DNA from: Mycobacterium sp. NS-7484
GTDB taxonomy: Bacteria; Actinomycetota; Actinomycetes; Mycobacteriales; Mycobacteriaceae
NCBI RefSeq assembly: GCF_001953975.1
Contig: NZ_MBEJ01000126.1
Span: 1 to 64,000, forward strand
DNA: 64,000 bases
Reading direction: 5' to 3'
In this document: positions 1 through 9,440 of the stretch, one piece after another
Layout: each line of letters opens with the position of its first letter
Position numbering within the stretch: position 1 is the stretch's first letter
Translations under genes and position numbers: made by a program
Notes under the pieces: model-generated
Seen by the model: the letters and a program-made list of their open reading frames with translations, nothing else
The model's database searches: none
Told to the model about the DNA's origin: nothing

Positions 1-294
1 CATCGACGGCACTCGGAACGCGTTGTTGATCAGGACGTCGACCTTGCCGTAAGCCTCCAGCGACGCGTCGACGAGGTTGTTCACCTGTGCTTCGTCGGTG
101 ATGTCGGTGCCCACGGAGACTGCCCGACGGCCCAGATCGGTGACCTGCTTGGCCACCTCGTCGAGGCGTTCCACGGTGCGTGCCGCCAACACCAGATCGG
201 CGCCGGCCTCGGCGCAGCGCCGGGCCAGGGTGGTGCCCAATGCGGGCCCGACACCGCTGATGACGACAACCTTGTTTTCGAGAAGTCCGGCCAT
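1..294 (-). CDS. Short-chain dehydrogenase/reductase (SDR), partial
   Basis: The first 98 codons of a gene that continues past the left edge of the window. The reading frame opens with MAGLLENKVVVISGVGP and has the glycine-rich Rossmann nucleotide-binding turn of SDRs (GVGPALGTTLA, about residues 14-24) and the downstream INNA motif near residue 92. It is therefore an NAD(P)-dependent oxidoreductase; the catalytic Tyr-Lys lies outside the window and the substrate cannot be named. The start lies only 2 nt after the stop of the upstream DUF1214-like gene, so the two are very likely co-transcribed. The KstR-type operator ahead of that pair suggests a steroid-related role (inference). Confidence 0.85.
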   Translation of the reverse strand, partial: MAGLLENKVVVISGVGPALGTTLARRCAEAGADLVLAARTVERLDEVAKQVTDLGRRAVSVGTDITDEAQVNNLVDASLEAYGKVDVLINNAFRVPSM

Positions 295-296
295 GG

Positions 297-1424
297 CTAC
301 CCCAGCATCCTGTTCGCGATTTGATTCTGGCGCAGCGCAATCCGGGCCCGCCAGTCCTGTTCGGAGATCTTGTTGTGTTCGTGGTACGGCAGCGCCTTTT
401 CGACGTCGGCCACGTCGACGATCTCGACCGTCGGACCGTCGGCCTCGGTGAGCTCGCGCGAGAGCCGCTGCCACCGGAACTGCAGATAGCCCTTGGAGTG
501 GCCGAGAGTCTCACACCAGTTGGTCACGCCCGGGTTCGCCTCGGAGACGACGATGCGGATCTTGCCGTCGGGATCCGCTTGCGCTTGAGTGCCGTTGAGC
601 GAGGTCTGGTGGTTGATGTAGTCCAGCGAGATGTACCACAGGCTGCCCAACTGGAAACCGACGTAGGGCGCGTCGCTGACCGGCAGGGTGAGGATCATGG
701 CCTGGTCGGGTGCCAGGTCGTAGTGCCCCACCGACGAGTACTGCGTGGCCAGGCCTCCGGGCGTGAGCCGCGGCGCCACCATGGTGTTGACCGGCAGTGT
801 GTTGTAGAACCACTGCGGGAACTGCAGCCATGTCTTCACCCGTTGTACGAGCTGCTTAGCCGCGACGGCGTAGCGCTTCTCGAGCAATTCCTTGGTCAGC
901 GGCGCCGGGGCGGTCCCCGCCGTGTCGGTCCGCGCGACGCTGATATAGCCCCGCTGAGCCGACCAGTCGTTGTACACCTCGCGAATCAGCAGCTGCGACG
1001 GAGTGGTCGGAGTGAAGCGGTACTCGAACGTGCCGTCGGCGGCGATGTCGAGTTCACGGTCGTCGAAGGCGGCCTGGCTGGCCGGCACGTTGTCGTCGGT
1101 GTACTCCCCGCCGAGGATCTGGAAGCTCAGATCCGTGGTGGTGCCACGTTTTCCGGTGACGACGTACTCATGCCCGGGCTGCACACGGGTGCCGAAGTAC
1201 AGGGTGTCGGGGTTGTCGAGCGCCATCTTGGTGAACGGGCCGGTCCCCGACTGCAGGAACGGGTGGTCCCGGTCGTAGTCGAAGGCCAGGTGGATGCATC
1301 CCGAGATGCATCCGGCGAGGTATTGCAGGCCCTCGAGGAGATCCGCCTCCGATTCGATGAAGGGCGCGGTGGTGACCAGGTGTTCGGCTTCGGCGATGGC
1401 GTCGGCCAACGGCTGTGTGTACAT
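297..1424 (-). CDS. Conserved protein, DUF1214-like (tentative)
   Basis: A protein of about 375 residues. The start is placed at the ATG at 1424 (MYTQPLADAI), because the longer frame to 1484 would run into the operator region. There is no signal peptide or membrane segment. The C-terminal half has features I associate with DUF1214 proteins (an aromatic-rich GSLWYISLDYINHQTS stretch at roughly residue 255), but the family call is from memory and tentative, and no biochemical function is known to me. It is divergent from the IclR regulator gene and 2 nt upstream of the SDR gene. The KstR-consensus site 61 bp upstream of the start suggests steroid-responsive control. Confidence 0.6.
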   Translation of the reverse strand: MYTQPLADAIAEAEHLVTTAPFIESEADLLEGLQYLAGCISGCIHLAFDYDRDHPFLQSGTGPFTKMALDNPDTLYFGTRVQPGHEYVVTGKRGTTTDLSFQILGGEYTDDNVPASQAAFDDRELDIAADGTFEYRFTPTTPSQLLIREVYNDWSAQRGYISVARTDTAGTAPAPLTKELLEKRYAVAAKQLVQRVKTWLQFPQWFYNTLPVNTMVAPRLTPGGLATQYSSVGHYDLAPDQAMILTLPVSDAPYVGFQLGSLWYISLDYINHQTSLNGTQAQADPDGKIRIVVSEANPGVTNWCETLGHSKGYLQFRWQRLSRELTEADGPTVEIVDVADVEKALPYHEHNKISEQDWRARIALRQNQIANRMLG

Positions 1425-1484
1425 CCGGCATCTGCTCTCTCGGTCCAATAATGAACCGCAGTGGTAGAGTTTCCGACCTGACAC

Positions 1485-1498
1485 TAGAACGCGTTCCA
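1485..1498. promoter_or_regulatory. KstR-type operator
   Basis: TAGAACGCGTTCCA matches the KstR (TetR-family cholesterol repressor) consensus TNNAACNNGTTNNA at every fixed position. It sits in a wider 18-bp imperfect palindrome (1483-1500) with one mismatched pair. It lies between the divergent DUF1214-like/SDR genes and the IclR regulator gene, 27 bp before the IclR start, so it could control both directions. Regulation by KstR is inferred from the motif. Confidence 0.7.
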
Positions 1499-1524
1499 GT
1501 TCACGTCAACGTCCAGGAGGTCAG

Positions 1525-2436
1525 ATGCCCGACGCCGAGCCGGCCGGTCGCGCCTCGCCGCCCACCGCACGGGTGGTGGCCATCCTGGATTTCCTGTCCC
1601 GCCACCCCCAGGAACGGTTCGGGCTCTCAGAGCTGGCTCGTCGAGTGGAGTTGAGCAAGCCGACCTGTCTGGGCATCCTCGGCACGCTCACCGAATCGGG
1701 CTACCTGATCCGCGACAGCGTCGACAAGACCTACCGCCTGGGGCCCAGTCTCATCACCCTCGGTCACATAGCGCAGGAGTCGATGCGTGTCAGCCCCGCC
1801 GCGCGCCTCGAGTTACGGGACCTGTCAGCGGCTTTCGACACCTCGGCTGCCCTCTCCGCTGTGGTCGATGACCGCATCACAGTGCTCGAACTGGTCGGAC
1901 CTTCGGGCCGCGACCCCGGCGTGCGCGTCGGGCAGAGCTATCCCTTCGCGCCGCCCGTCGGATTGATGTTCGTGTTGTGGGACGACGACGCCCTGCGGGC
2001 GTGGCTGGCCAAGGCGCCGACGATTCCCCTGCGCACCGAATCCGATCGGCTACAGCGCGTGATCGAAAACTGCCGCACCGATGGGTATCTCGTGGAACGA
2101 CTCACCCCCGGCGGTCGTCGGCTCTACGCACTGATGGCCGGAATGTCGACCAACCTGCCCGACGAACTACGCGCACTGTTGAGCGAGCTGGTGTCCGATA
2201 TCGGCGAACGGGTCTACCTGCGCGACGAGAACTCCCCCGTCGGTTCTCGCGCACGTTCGGACATCAGCGTGATCTCTGCGCCGGTGTACGACCACTACCA
2301 ACGCCAGGTCATGGCGGCTTCACTGCATATCGGAACGGCCTTGACGGACAAGGAGATCACCGAACGGGCCCGTGCCCTGGTGTCCACTGCCGATGCCCTG
2401 ACCAAGCAACTGGGCGGCGTCAAACCGAAGCGGTGA
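1525..2436 (+). CDS. IclR-family transcriptional regulator
   Basis: A 303-residue protein with the two-part IclR layout: an N-terminal winged helix-turn-helix (about residues 15-75, including the LSELARRVELSKPTCLGIL recognition region) and a C-terminal effector-binding domain (about 85-295). The ATG at 1525 is preceded by a strong Shine-Dalgarno (AGGAGG, about 5 nt upstream). It is divergent from the DUF1214-like/SDR genes across about 100 bp and is probably their local regulator. IclR proteins often control catabolic operons; the ligand is not deducible. Its stop is 6 bp from the end of the convergent haemophore-like gene. Confidence 0.88.
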   Translation: MPDAEPAGRASPPTARVVAILDFLSRHPQERFGLSELARRVELSKPTCLGILGTLTESGYLIRDSVDKTYRLGPSLITLGHIAQESMRVSPAARLELRDLSAAFDTSAALSAVVDDRITVLELVGPSGRDPGVRVGQSYPFAPPVGLMFVLWDDDALRAWLAKAPTIPLRTESDRLQRVIENCRTDGYLVERLTPGGRRLYALMAGMSTNLPDELRALLSELVSDIGERVYLRDENSPVGSRARSDISVISAPVYDHYQRQVMAASLHIGTALTDKEITERARALVSTADALTKQLGGVKPKR

Positions 2437-2442
2437 CCCTGC

Positions 2443-2769
2443 TCAGTAGTTGTTGCAGGTGTCGAAGGTCGTTTGCAGCAGACCGAGATACTGCTGATTC
2501 GCCGGTTGAGCAACGATAGCCTCGGCCATTCGCTGACGTTGCGCCGTTGGAGCGGCCAGGAACTGACGCAACATCGATTGCGCCACCGGCGACTCGTTCG
2601 CCCGGGGATCCTGCGCTGTCAACGCTGCCATCACCTGTGGATAGCTACAGGTGGTATTGACCGCCGAATCCAGGTTGGGGCCCGCGGCCGCGACTCCTGT
2701 GCCGGCCCCCAGAATCAGCGTCAGACCGCCGACGGCGGCGGCAACCACTCTGCTCGGTTTAATTGTCAT
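2443..2769 (-). CDS. Haemophore-related secreted protein
   Basis: A 108-residue exported protein. The start at 2769 is chosen because an AGGAGG lies 7-8 nt upstream and the protein then begins with a classic signal peptide (MTIKPSR, a hydrophobic VVAAAVGGLTLILGAG core, and a likely cut after AAA-G). The mature part has two conserved cysteines (NTTCSYPQ and FDTCNNY) framing a helical region with SPVAQSMLRQFLAAP, the pattern of mycobacterial haem-binding/haemophore-like proteins (Rv0203 relatives). It follows the second mmpL on the same strand after 144 bp. Members of this family are often not proven haem binders, so haem transport is only a possibility. Confidence 0.75.
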   Translation of the reverse strand: MTIKPSRVVAAAVGGLTLILGAGTGVAAAGPNLDSAVNTTCSYPQVMAALTAQDPRANESPVAQSMLRQFLAAPTAQRQRMAEAIVAQPANQQYLGLLQTTFDTCNNY

Positions 2770-2913
2770 CCTTAGACCTCCTCCCCCCGATGACCGGACT
2801 CTACTCGCCGATAGCGACGCTGCTTGGTTTTTCACCATTTGCTGCAACCGTCGCTGCCCGCGTATTTTCCCAGGAAAGCTGTTTGGCGACGAGACGTCGG
2901 AAAAGTGCTGGGA

Positions 2914-5778
2914 TCAGTCTGATTCAGGCCTGAGCAACAGTGAACGCACCACCGGGCGCGGCCCGGTGTCACGTAGCAATACGCTCGCCGGACGCGGTCG
3001 GACGCGTTGTGGCCACCAGAACCAGCGGCCCAGAAGAGCGGCAATGGACGGGGTCATGAGCGCACGCACGACGAGGGTGTCGAGCAGCAGTCCGATGCCG
3101 ATGGTGGAGCCGACCTGACCGATGATCCGGAGGTCACTGGCGACCATCGACATCATGGTGAACGCGAACACCAGACCCGCGGCCGTCACGACTTTTCCGC
3201 TACCGCCCATGGCCCGGATGATGCCAGTGTTGATGCCTGCGCCGATCTCCTCTTTCATCCGGGACACCAACAGCAGGTTGTAGTCCGACCCGACCGCCAG
3301 CAGGATGATCACCGACATCGCGAGCACCAGCCAGTGCAGGTTGATGCCCAGAATGTGCTGCCAGATCAGCACCGACAGCCCGAAGGCCGCGCCGAGGGAC
3401 AGGGCGACCGTGCCGACGATGACCACCGCCGCAATCAAGCTCCGCGTCATGAGGAGCATGATGATGAAGATCAGGCAGAGCGCCGCCACGCCCGCGATCA
3501 GCAGGTCGTATTCCGACCCGTCCCGCATGTCCTTGAATGTTGCCGAGGTACCGGCCAAATAGATCCTCGCGCTCTCCAGAGGCGTCACTTTGAGCGCTTC
3601 TTCGGCCGCCCGGACTATCGCCTCGGCACGGGCGATGCCTTCGGGTGTGGCGGGGTCACCTCGGTGCGAGATGATGAACCGGACCGACTTGCCGTCCGGG
3701 GAGAAGAACAGGTCCATCGCGCGCTTGAAATCTTCGTTCTCCAACACCTCCGGTGGCAGGTAGAAGGTGTCGTCGTTTCTGGCCGCGTCGAAGGCCTGTC
3801 CCATCGCGGTGACGTTCGCGCTCATCTCGTCCATCAGGTCGAAGGTGCCCATCATGGTGCTGTGCATGGTGAGCGTCATGGACCGCATGGTCTTCATGGT
3901 GGCGATCATCGGTGTGAACTGTCGGACCAATTGCGGCATCAGCGCATCGAGCCGATCGGATTCGTTGACGAGATCCCGCACATTGTCGACCACCGCGTCG
4001 ACGGAGTCCAACGAATCGAACAGCGACCGGAACGACCAGCAGAACGGTATGTCAAAGCAGTGCGGTTCCCAGTAGAAGTAATTGCGGATCGGTCGCCAGA
4101 AATCGTCGAAATCTGCGATATGGTCCCGTAATTCCTTGATATCGCCTTCCAGCTCACGGATGGTCTGCGTCATGTCGTGGGTCGTGTTCACCATTTTCTG
4201 GGTGACGGCCAACATCTGGTTCATCAGGTTGACCATCGTGGTCATGTCGTCGGCCTGTTTGAGCAGGCTGCCCATCTGGTCGCGTTGAAAAGGCAACAGC
4301 TGCTTCTGGTTTGCGTTCTGCAGACTGAGGAGAAACGGTATGGAGGTGCGGTTGATCGGATTTCCTTCGGGACGGGTGATCGCTTGGACCCGCGAGATGC
4401 CCGGTACTGCGAAAATCGCCTTGGCGACCTTGTTCAGGATCAACAGGTCCGCTGGATTACGCATGTCATGATCGGTCTCGAGCATCAGGATGTCCGGTGT
4501 CAATCGGGACTGCGGAAAGTGCCGCTCAGCGGCGGCGTATCCAAGGTTCGCCGGAATGTCGGCAGGCACGTACAACCGGTCGTTGTAACTGGTCTGATAG
4601 GCCGGCAGCGCCAGCAGTCCGATCAAGGCGATCACGCACGCGGTGATGAGAATGGGTGCGGGCCAGCGCACGATCGCGGTGCCTAACCGCCGCCAGCGCC
4701 GGACGATGATCTTGCGTTTGGGTTCGAACAGCCCGAACCGACCGCCGACCGCGAGGACCGCCGGGATCAGGGTGAGCGCCACCATGACCGCGACCACCAT
4801 GGCCACGGCGGTCGGGATGCCCATGGTGTGGAAGTAGGGCAGGCGCGCGAAGCTCAGGCAGAAGATCGCCCCCGCGATGGTCATGCCAGATCCGAGCACC
4901 ACCTTCGCCACGCTTCGATAGGTGGTGTAGAAGGCGGCTTCCCGGTCCTCGCCGGCTTGTCGCGCCTCCTGGTATCGGCCCAGGAAGAAGATGCCGTAGT
5001 CGGTTCCGACCGCAATGCCGAGCGAGACCAACAGGTTCACCGCGAACGTCGACAGACCGATGATTCCGTGATCGCCGAGTATCGCGACCACGCCGCGGGC
5101 GACCTGCACCTGGATGCCGACCATGGCGAGCAGCAGCACGGAAGTGACGATCGATCGGTAGACGATGAGCAGCATCGTCAGGATCACCGCGAGAGTGACG
5201 ATGGTGATCTTGATGATCGATTTATCGCCCGCGTGGTTCATGTCCGACACCAGCGGAGCCGGACCGGTGACGTACGCCGCGACTCCCGGTGGCGGCGGTG
5301 TCCGATCCACGAGGTCGCGGACGGCCTGCACAGACTCGTTGGCCAGCGATTCACCTTGATTGCCAGACAGATTCAACTGAACATAGACAGCTTTGTTGTC
5401 CGCACTCTGGACAGCTGTGGCCGTGAGTGGATCTCCCCAGTAGTCCTGCACGTGCTGGACATGGCGGGTATCGGCCTTCAACTGCCGGATCAAGTCGTTG
5501 TAATAGTGATGCGCATCCGCACCGAGGGGTTGCTGCCCCTCCAACACGATCATGGCCACACTGTCGGAGTCAGATTCATCGAAGTTCGTTCCCATGCGCT
5601 GCATGGCCTGAAATGACGGGGCATCCCGGGGTACCAGCGAGACCGAATACTGTCGGCCGACGGTTTCGAGGGACGGGATGGCGAAAGTCAGGATCGCGAC
5701 GACCACCAGCCAGGCGAGAATGATCGGCACCGCAAGCCGGTGGATCGTCCGCGCAATGAACGGCGGATCGGGCGTCAT
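2914..5778 (-). CDS. MmpL-family RND transporter (second of pair, MmpL4b-like)
   Basis: About 954 residues. The start is placed at the ATG at 5778 (MTPDPPFIARTIHRLAVPI), overlapping the stop of the upstream mmpL by one base (TGATG). The frame extends to 5895 but only into that neighbour. The RND layout is visible: N-terminal membrane segment, periplasmic loop, helix bundle with GTDYGIFFLGRYQEAR, a second loop with paired cysteines (HCFDIPFCWS), and a C-terminal bundle with GSDYNLLLVSRMKEE. The two Asp-Tyr pairs are the proton-relay residues of MmpL proteins. It exports lipids using proton-motive force, and is placed to export the lipopeptide, by analogy with mmpS4-mmpL4a-mmpL4b of glycopeptidolipid loci. 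Confidence 0.9.
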   Translation of the reverse strand: MTPDPPFIARTIHRLAVPIILAWLVVVAILTFAIPSLETVGRQYSVSLVPRDAPSFQAMQRMGTNFDESDSDSVAMIVLEGQQPLGADAHHYYNDLIRQLKADTRHVQHVQDYWGDPLTATAVQSADNKAVYVQLNLSGNQGESLANESVQAVRDLVDRTPPPPGVAAYVTGPAPLVSDMNHAGDKSIIKITIVTLAVILTMLLIVYRSIVTSVLLLAMVGIQVQVARGVVAILGDHGIIGLSTFAVNLLVSLGIAVGTDYGIFFLGRYQEARQAGEDREAAFYTTYRSVAKVVLGSGMTIAGAIFCLSFARLPYFHTMGIPTAVAMVVAVMVALTLIPAVLAVGGRFGLFEPKRKIIVRRWRRLGTAIVRWPAPILITACVIALIGLLALPAYQTSYNDRLYVPADIPANLGYAAAERHFPQSRLTPDILMLETDHDMRNPADLLILNKVAKAIFAVPGISRVQAITRPEGNPINRTSIPFLLSLQNANQKQLLPFQRDQMGSLLKQADDMTTMVNLMNQMLAVTQKMVNTTHDMTQTIRELEGDIKELRDHIADFDDFWRPIRNYFYWEPHCFDIPFCWSFRSLFDSLDSVDAVVDNVRDLVNESDRLDALMPQLVRQFTPMIATMKTMRSMTLTMHSTMMGTFDLMDEMSANVTAMGQAFDAARNDDTFYLPPEVLENEDFKRAMDLFFSPDGKSVRFIISHRGDPATPEGIARAEAIVRAAEEALKVTPLESARIYLAGTSATFKDMRDGSEYDLLIAGVAALCLIFIIMLLMTRSLIAAVVIVGTVALSLGAAFGLSVLIWQHILGINLHWLVLAMSVIILLAVGSDYNLLLVSRMKEEIGAGINTGIIRAMGGSGKVVTAAGLVFAFTMMSMVASDLRIIGQVGSTIGIGLLLDTLVVRALMTPSIAALLGRWFWWPQRVRPRPASVLLRDTGPRPVVRSLLLRPESD

Positions 5779-8666
5779 CAGGATCCGCGTTCTTCTGGCT
5801 TCAACAGCAGGGACCGCACCAAAGGCCGCGGTCCGGTGGCCCGCAGTAGCGCGCTGGCCGGACGGGGCCGCACCCGCAATGGCCACCAGAACCAACGTCC
5901 CAGCAGCGCGGCGATGGACGGCGTCATGAATGCGCGCACGACCAGGGTGTCGAACAGCAGGCCGATCCCGATGGTGGAGCCGACCTGGCCGATTGTTCGG
6001 ACGTCACTGGCCAACATCGCCAACATGGTGGAGGCGAACACCAGACCGGCAGCGGTCACCACCTTTCCGCTGCCGCCCATGGCCCGGATGATGCCGGTGT
6101 TGATCCCCGCCCCGATCTCCTCCTTCATCCGGGATACCAACAACAGGTTGTAGTCCGAGCCGACGGCCAACAGGATGATCAACGAAATGGCGAGCACGAT
6201 CCAGTTCAGCTGGATACCGAGGATGTGTTGCCAGATCAATACCGAGAGCCCGAAGGCCGCTCCCAGCGAAAGCGCCACCGTCCCAACGATTACCAACGAC
6301 GCCACCAGGCTGCGAATCATGATCAGCATGATGATGAAGATCAGACACAGGGCGGCGATGCCGGCGATCAGAAGATCGTAGGTGGACCCGTCAACTTGGT
6401 CTTTGGCCATTGCCGCGGTACCGGTCAGGTAAATTCTGGCATTCTCCAGCGGTGTCCCCTTGAGCGCTTCCTCGGCCGCGGTCTTTATCGGACCAACCCG
6501 GGCGATACCTTCAGGTGTGGCCGGGTCACCCCGCTGGGAAATCAAGAGCCGTACCGACTTTCCGTCCGGCGAGATGAAGACGTTCATGACGCGCTTGAAG
6601 TCGGCGTTGTCGAAAACCTCTGCCGGCATGTAGAACGAGTCGTCGTTCTGCGCCGTGTCGAACGCCCGCCCCATGGCGGTGGCGTTGTCACTCATCTCTT
6701 CCATCTGCGAGAAGATCCCCGACATGGTGGTGTGCATGCCCAACAACACGCTGCGGGTGCTCTGCATGGTCGCGATCATCGCCGGGAACTGGGCCATCAT
6801 CTGTGGCATGAGGGCATTCAACTGGTCGAGATTGCCGATCAGCTGATGCATGGTCACGGTGACCTTGTCCACCCCGTCCAGCGCCTCGAACAGAGATTTC
6901 AATGACCAGCAGATCGGAATGTTGTAGCAGTGCGGCTCCCAATAGAGATAGTTGCGCACCGGCCGGAAGAAATCGTCGAAATCGGCCATGTGGTCGCGCA
7001 ATTCGTTGGTGGTGTCTTCCAGTTCGTGGGTCTTTCCGACCATGTTGTTGGTGGTGGCGGCAAGTTGTTGCATGAGGCCGTACATGCGCTGCATCACGCC
7101 GACGGTCTTGGTGATCTCGTCGGCCTGGGTGACCAGATCATTCATCCGTGCTTTCTGGAACGGGAGAAGCTGGAGTTGGCCGGCATTCGACGAGCTGATC
7201 AGAAATGGAATCGTGGTGTGCTTGAGTGGAATTCCTTCGGGCCGGGTCACCGCCTGCACGCGTGCGACTCCGGGAACGGCCAATACCCCCTTGGCGAGTT
7301 TGTTCAGGATCAGAAAGTCCGCCGGATTCCGCAGGTCGTGGTCTGCCTCGACCAGCAGGATGTCCGGCGACATCATCAGTGATTGTGGGAAGTGCCGTGC
7401 GGCGGCGTCATATCCCTCATTCGCCGGGATGTCTTTCGGTAGGTACTTCTGGTCGTTGTAGCCGGGCTGGTAGGCGGGCAACGCCAGCAGACCGATCAGC
7501 GACACCGCACACGTCGCCACGAGAATGGGGCCCGGCCAGCGCACGATCGCGGTGCCCAACCGCCGCCAGCGGCGAGCGATGATCGACCGCCTCGGCTCGA
7601 ACAGTCCGAACCGGCCCCCCACGGCGAGAACGGCCGGAATCAGGGTCAATGCCACACAAACTGCGACGATCATGCCCAAAGCGCAAGGGATGCCGAGCGT
7701 CCGGAAATATGGAAGCCGAGTGAAGCTGAGGCAGAATACTGCGCCGGCGATCGTCAAGCCCGACGCCAGTACAACTTTGGCGACGCTGCGGTAGGTAGTG
7801 TAGAAAGCTGCTTCCCGTTCTTCGCCGGCCTGGCGCGCCTCTTGATAGCGACCGACATAGAAGATGCCGTAGTCCGTTCCGGCCGCGATTCCGAGTGTCA
7901 CCAGCAGATTGACGGCGTAGGTGGACAAACCCAGAAGTCCGAGATCACCGAGTAGCGCGACCACCCCGCGGGCCACCTGCAACTGGATGCCCACCAGCAG
8001 AAGCAGGATGACCGCGGTGAAGATCGAGCGGAAGAAGAACAGCAGCATCGCCAGGATCACCGTGAGACTGAGTCCGGTGACCAGCAGAACCGTCCGATTG
8101 CCGCTGTCGGCGAGGTCGGCGACGATCGCCGCCGGTCCGGTCACGTAAGCCCTTACCCCGGGCGGGGGTGGGGTCCGTTCGACGATGTCCCGAACGGCTT
8201 GTAGTGACTCGTCGGACAGGGGTTGGCCGAGGTCGCCGGACAGGCTCATCTGGACGTACACGGCCTTGTTGTCGGCGCTCTGGGCGGCACCGGCGGTAAG
8301 CGGATCTCCCCAGAAATCCTGCACGTGCTGCACATGCGTCGTATCGGCCTTCAGTTGCCGAATCAGATCGTTGTAGTAGCGGTGTGTCTCGTCGCCGAGC
8401 GGCTGTCGTCCCTCCAGCACGATCATCGCCACGCTGTTCGACTTGGACTCGCCGAAGCTGTTACCCATACGGCGTACCGCTTCGAATGACGGCGCATCAG
8501 TCGGGATGAACGAGACCGAATGCTCTTTCTCGACCTGTTCCAGCGGCGGCACCGCCACGCTCAGGACGTAGGCGATCACCAACCAGACCAGGATTATGGG
8601 CGCAGCCAGCGAACGAATCCACCGCGCTACGCGTGGCGGGTGGGTGGTGGCGGGCGGGCTGCTCAT
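5778..8666 (-). CDS. MmpL-family RND transporter (first of pair, MmpL4a-like)
   Basis: 962 residues, a close paralogue of the next gene: the same loop sequences, cysteine pair (HCYNIPICWS) and two Asp-Tyr motifs (GTDYGIFYVGRYQ, GSDYNLLLVSR). The start overlaps the mmpS stop by 4 bp (ATGA, 8663-8666) and the stop overlaps the next mmpL by one base, so the three genes form one translationally coupled operon. Tandem MmpL pairs with an MmpS are typical of glycopeptidolipid export, where both MmpLs are needed. By analogy this pair should export the lipopeptide made by the adjacent NRPS/PKS genes (inference). Confidence 0.9.
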   Translation of the reverse strand: MSSPPATTHPPRVARWIRSLAAPIILVWLVIAYVLSVAVPPLEQVEKEHSVSFIPTDAPSFEAVRRMGNSFGESKSNSVAMIVLEGRQPLGDETHRYYNDLIRQLKADTTHVQHVQDFWGDPLTAGAAQSADNKAVYVQMSLSGDLGQPLSDESLQAVRDIVERTPPPPGVRAYVTGPAAIVADLADSGNRTVLLVTGLSLTVILAMLLFFFRSIFTAVILLLLVGIQLQVARGVVALLGDLGLLGLSTYAVNLLVTLGIAAGTDYGIFYVGRYQEARQAGEEREAAFYTTYRSVAKVVLASGLTIAGAVFCLSFTRLPYFRTLGIPCALGMIVAVCVALTLIPAVLAVGGRFGLFEPRRSIIARRWRRLGTAIVRWPGPILVATCAVSLIGLLALPAYQPGYNDQKYLPKDIPANEGYDAAARHFPQSLMMSPDILLVEADHDLRNPADFLILNKLAKGVLAVPGVARVQAVTRPEGIPLKHTTIPFLISSSNAGQLQLLPFQKARMNDLVTQADEITKTVGVMQRMYGLMQQLAATTNNMVGKTHELEDTTNELRDHMADFDDFFRPVRNYLYWEPHCYNIPICWSLKSLFEALDGVDKVTVTMHQLIGNLDQLNALMPQMMAQFPAMIATMQSTRSVLLGMHTTMSGIFSQMEEMSDNATAMGRAFDTAQNDDSFYMPAEVFDNADFKRVMNVFISPDGKSVRLLISQRGDPATPEGIARVGPIKTAAEEALKGTPLENARIYLTGTAAMAKDQVDGSTYDLLIAGIAALCLIFIIMLIMIRSLVASLVIVGTVALSLGAAFGLSVLIWQHILGIQLNWIVLAISLIILLAVGSDYNLLLVSRMKEEIGAGINTGIIRAMGGSGKVVTAAGLVFASTMLAMLASDVRTIGQVGSTIGIGLLFDTLVVRAFMTPSIAALLGRWFWWPLRVRPRPASALLRATGPRPLVRSLLLKPEERGS

Positions 8667-9091
8667 GCGGCCTTCAGCAAGCAGTAGGTGAACGCCTTCT
8701 CCCCCTGGTCAAAGCGTTCGGCTTTGACCTTGTCGTCGACGGTGATTCGGCACCCGATGCTGTCACTGTCACCCTGTGCAATGACATTGACCATCGCGGT
8801 CGCCTCGGTCATCGGAAACTCCAACGTCCATGGCAATCTTGCCTTTTCAACAAACTTGGGTTCGGCATCGGCATCGAAGTAGCTGATGTTCGCCACCGTT
8901 CCCGGAGGGCCGAACACCTCGTAGACCAGCTGTTTGGGGTCGTAGGGCTTTCGTTCCTCCAACTCGGTGTCGGCGTATGCGGGGCGCACCTGAGAGCCGA
9001 AAACTCCGTGCAGCCGCATCACCGTGAACCCCCCGGCGACGAGCACCACCAGGATCACCAGCGGAATCCACAGCCGCTTCAGAACCCGCAA
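8663..9091 (-). CDS. MmpS-family accessory transport protein
   Basis: A 142-residue protein with one N-terminal membrane anchor (RLWIPLVILVVLVAGGFTV) and a compact extracytoplasmic beta-rich domain (KQLVYEVFGPPGTVANISYFDADAEP is split between motifs at about residues 54-80), the standard MmpS plan and length. It starts at a TTG at 9091 with an AGGGGG Shine-Dalgarno about 8 nt upstream. It is first in the mmpS-mmpL-mmpL operon and probably stabilises or couples the MmpL pair during export. Its upstream region carries a sequence motif shared with the FAAL/PKS promoter region. Confidence 0.9.
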   Translation of the reverse strand: MRVLKRLWIPLVILVVLVAGGFTVMRLHGVFGSQVRPAYADTELEERKPYDPKQLVYEVFGPPGTVANISYFDADAEPKFVEKARLPWTLEFPMTEATAMVNVIAQGDSDSIGCRITVDDKVKAERFDQGEKAFTYCLLKAA

Positions 9092-9440
9092 TTCACGAAC
9101 CCCCTGAATCCGTGGTGCCGTCGAGACTTTCCCCGCCCCGGCGATCGACCCTGCGCGTCCACCGCGGCCCCCAGACCGCCCGGCGACCCCGAGTCGGCAG
9201 GCACCCGCACCGACCGCCAGACAGAGCTACAGCAAACACAAGGCAACCCGCACAGAAGGGGCCGACCATGTCGAGTACAGCATGTGAAAGACCTCCATAT
9301 CGGCCCATTCCCAAGGTGATACGGGATCGTAATGCATTCGGCCAGCCCACGACGCGGAACGGAATTTACCGTTGCTAACAGTCACCCGCCGCGGAATAAC
9401 TGCTGCATGATGGGCATGGCACGCGCGAACACCGCTAACC
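9092..9440. other. Non-coding region upstream of mmpS
   Basis: About 350 bp between the end of the alpha/beta hydrolase gene and the mmpS start, presumably carrying the mmpS operon promoter. I find no convincing gene: short frames lack a Shine-Dalgarno and a recognisable product. The only notable element is the motif at 9362-9386. Confidence 0.6.
9362..9386. promoter_or_regulatory. Shared upstream motif, copy 1 (mmpS side)
   Basis: GAATTTACCGTTG, six variable bases, then GTCACC. The same arrangement with the same spacing occurs at 12253-12277 between FAAL and PKS (12 of 13 bases in the first block, 5 of 6 in the second). In both cases the block reads CAACGGTAA in the direction of the minus-strand gene (mmpS, FAAL). 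It may be an operator or activator site coordinating export with acyl-chain synthesis; the binding protein is unknown. Confidence 0.4.
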
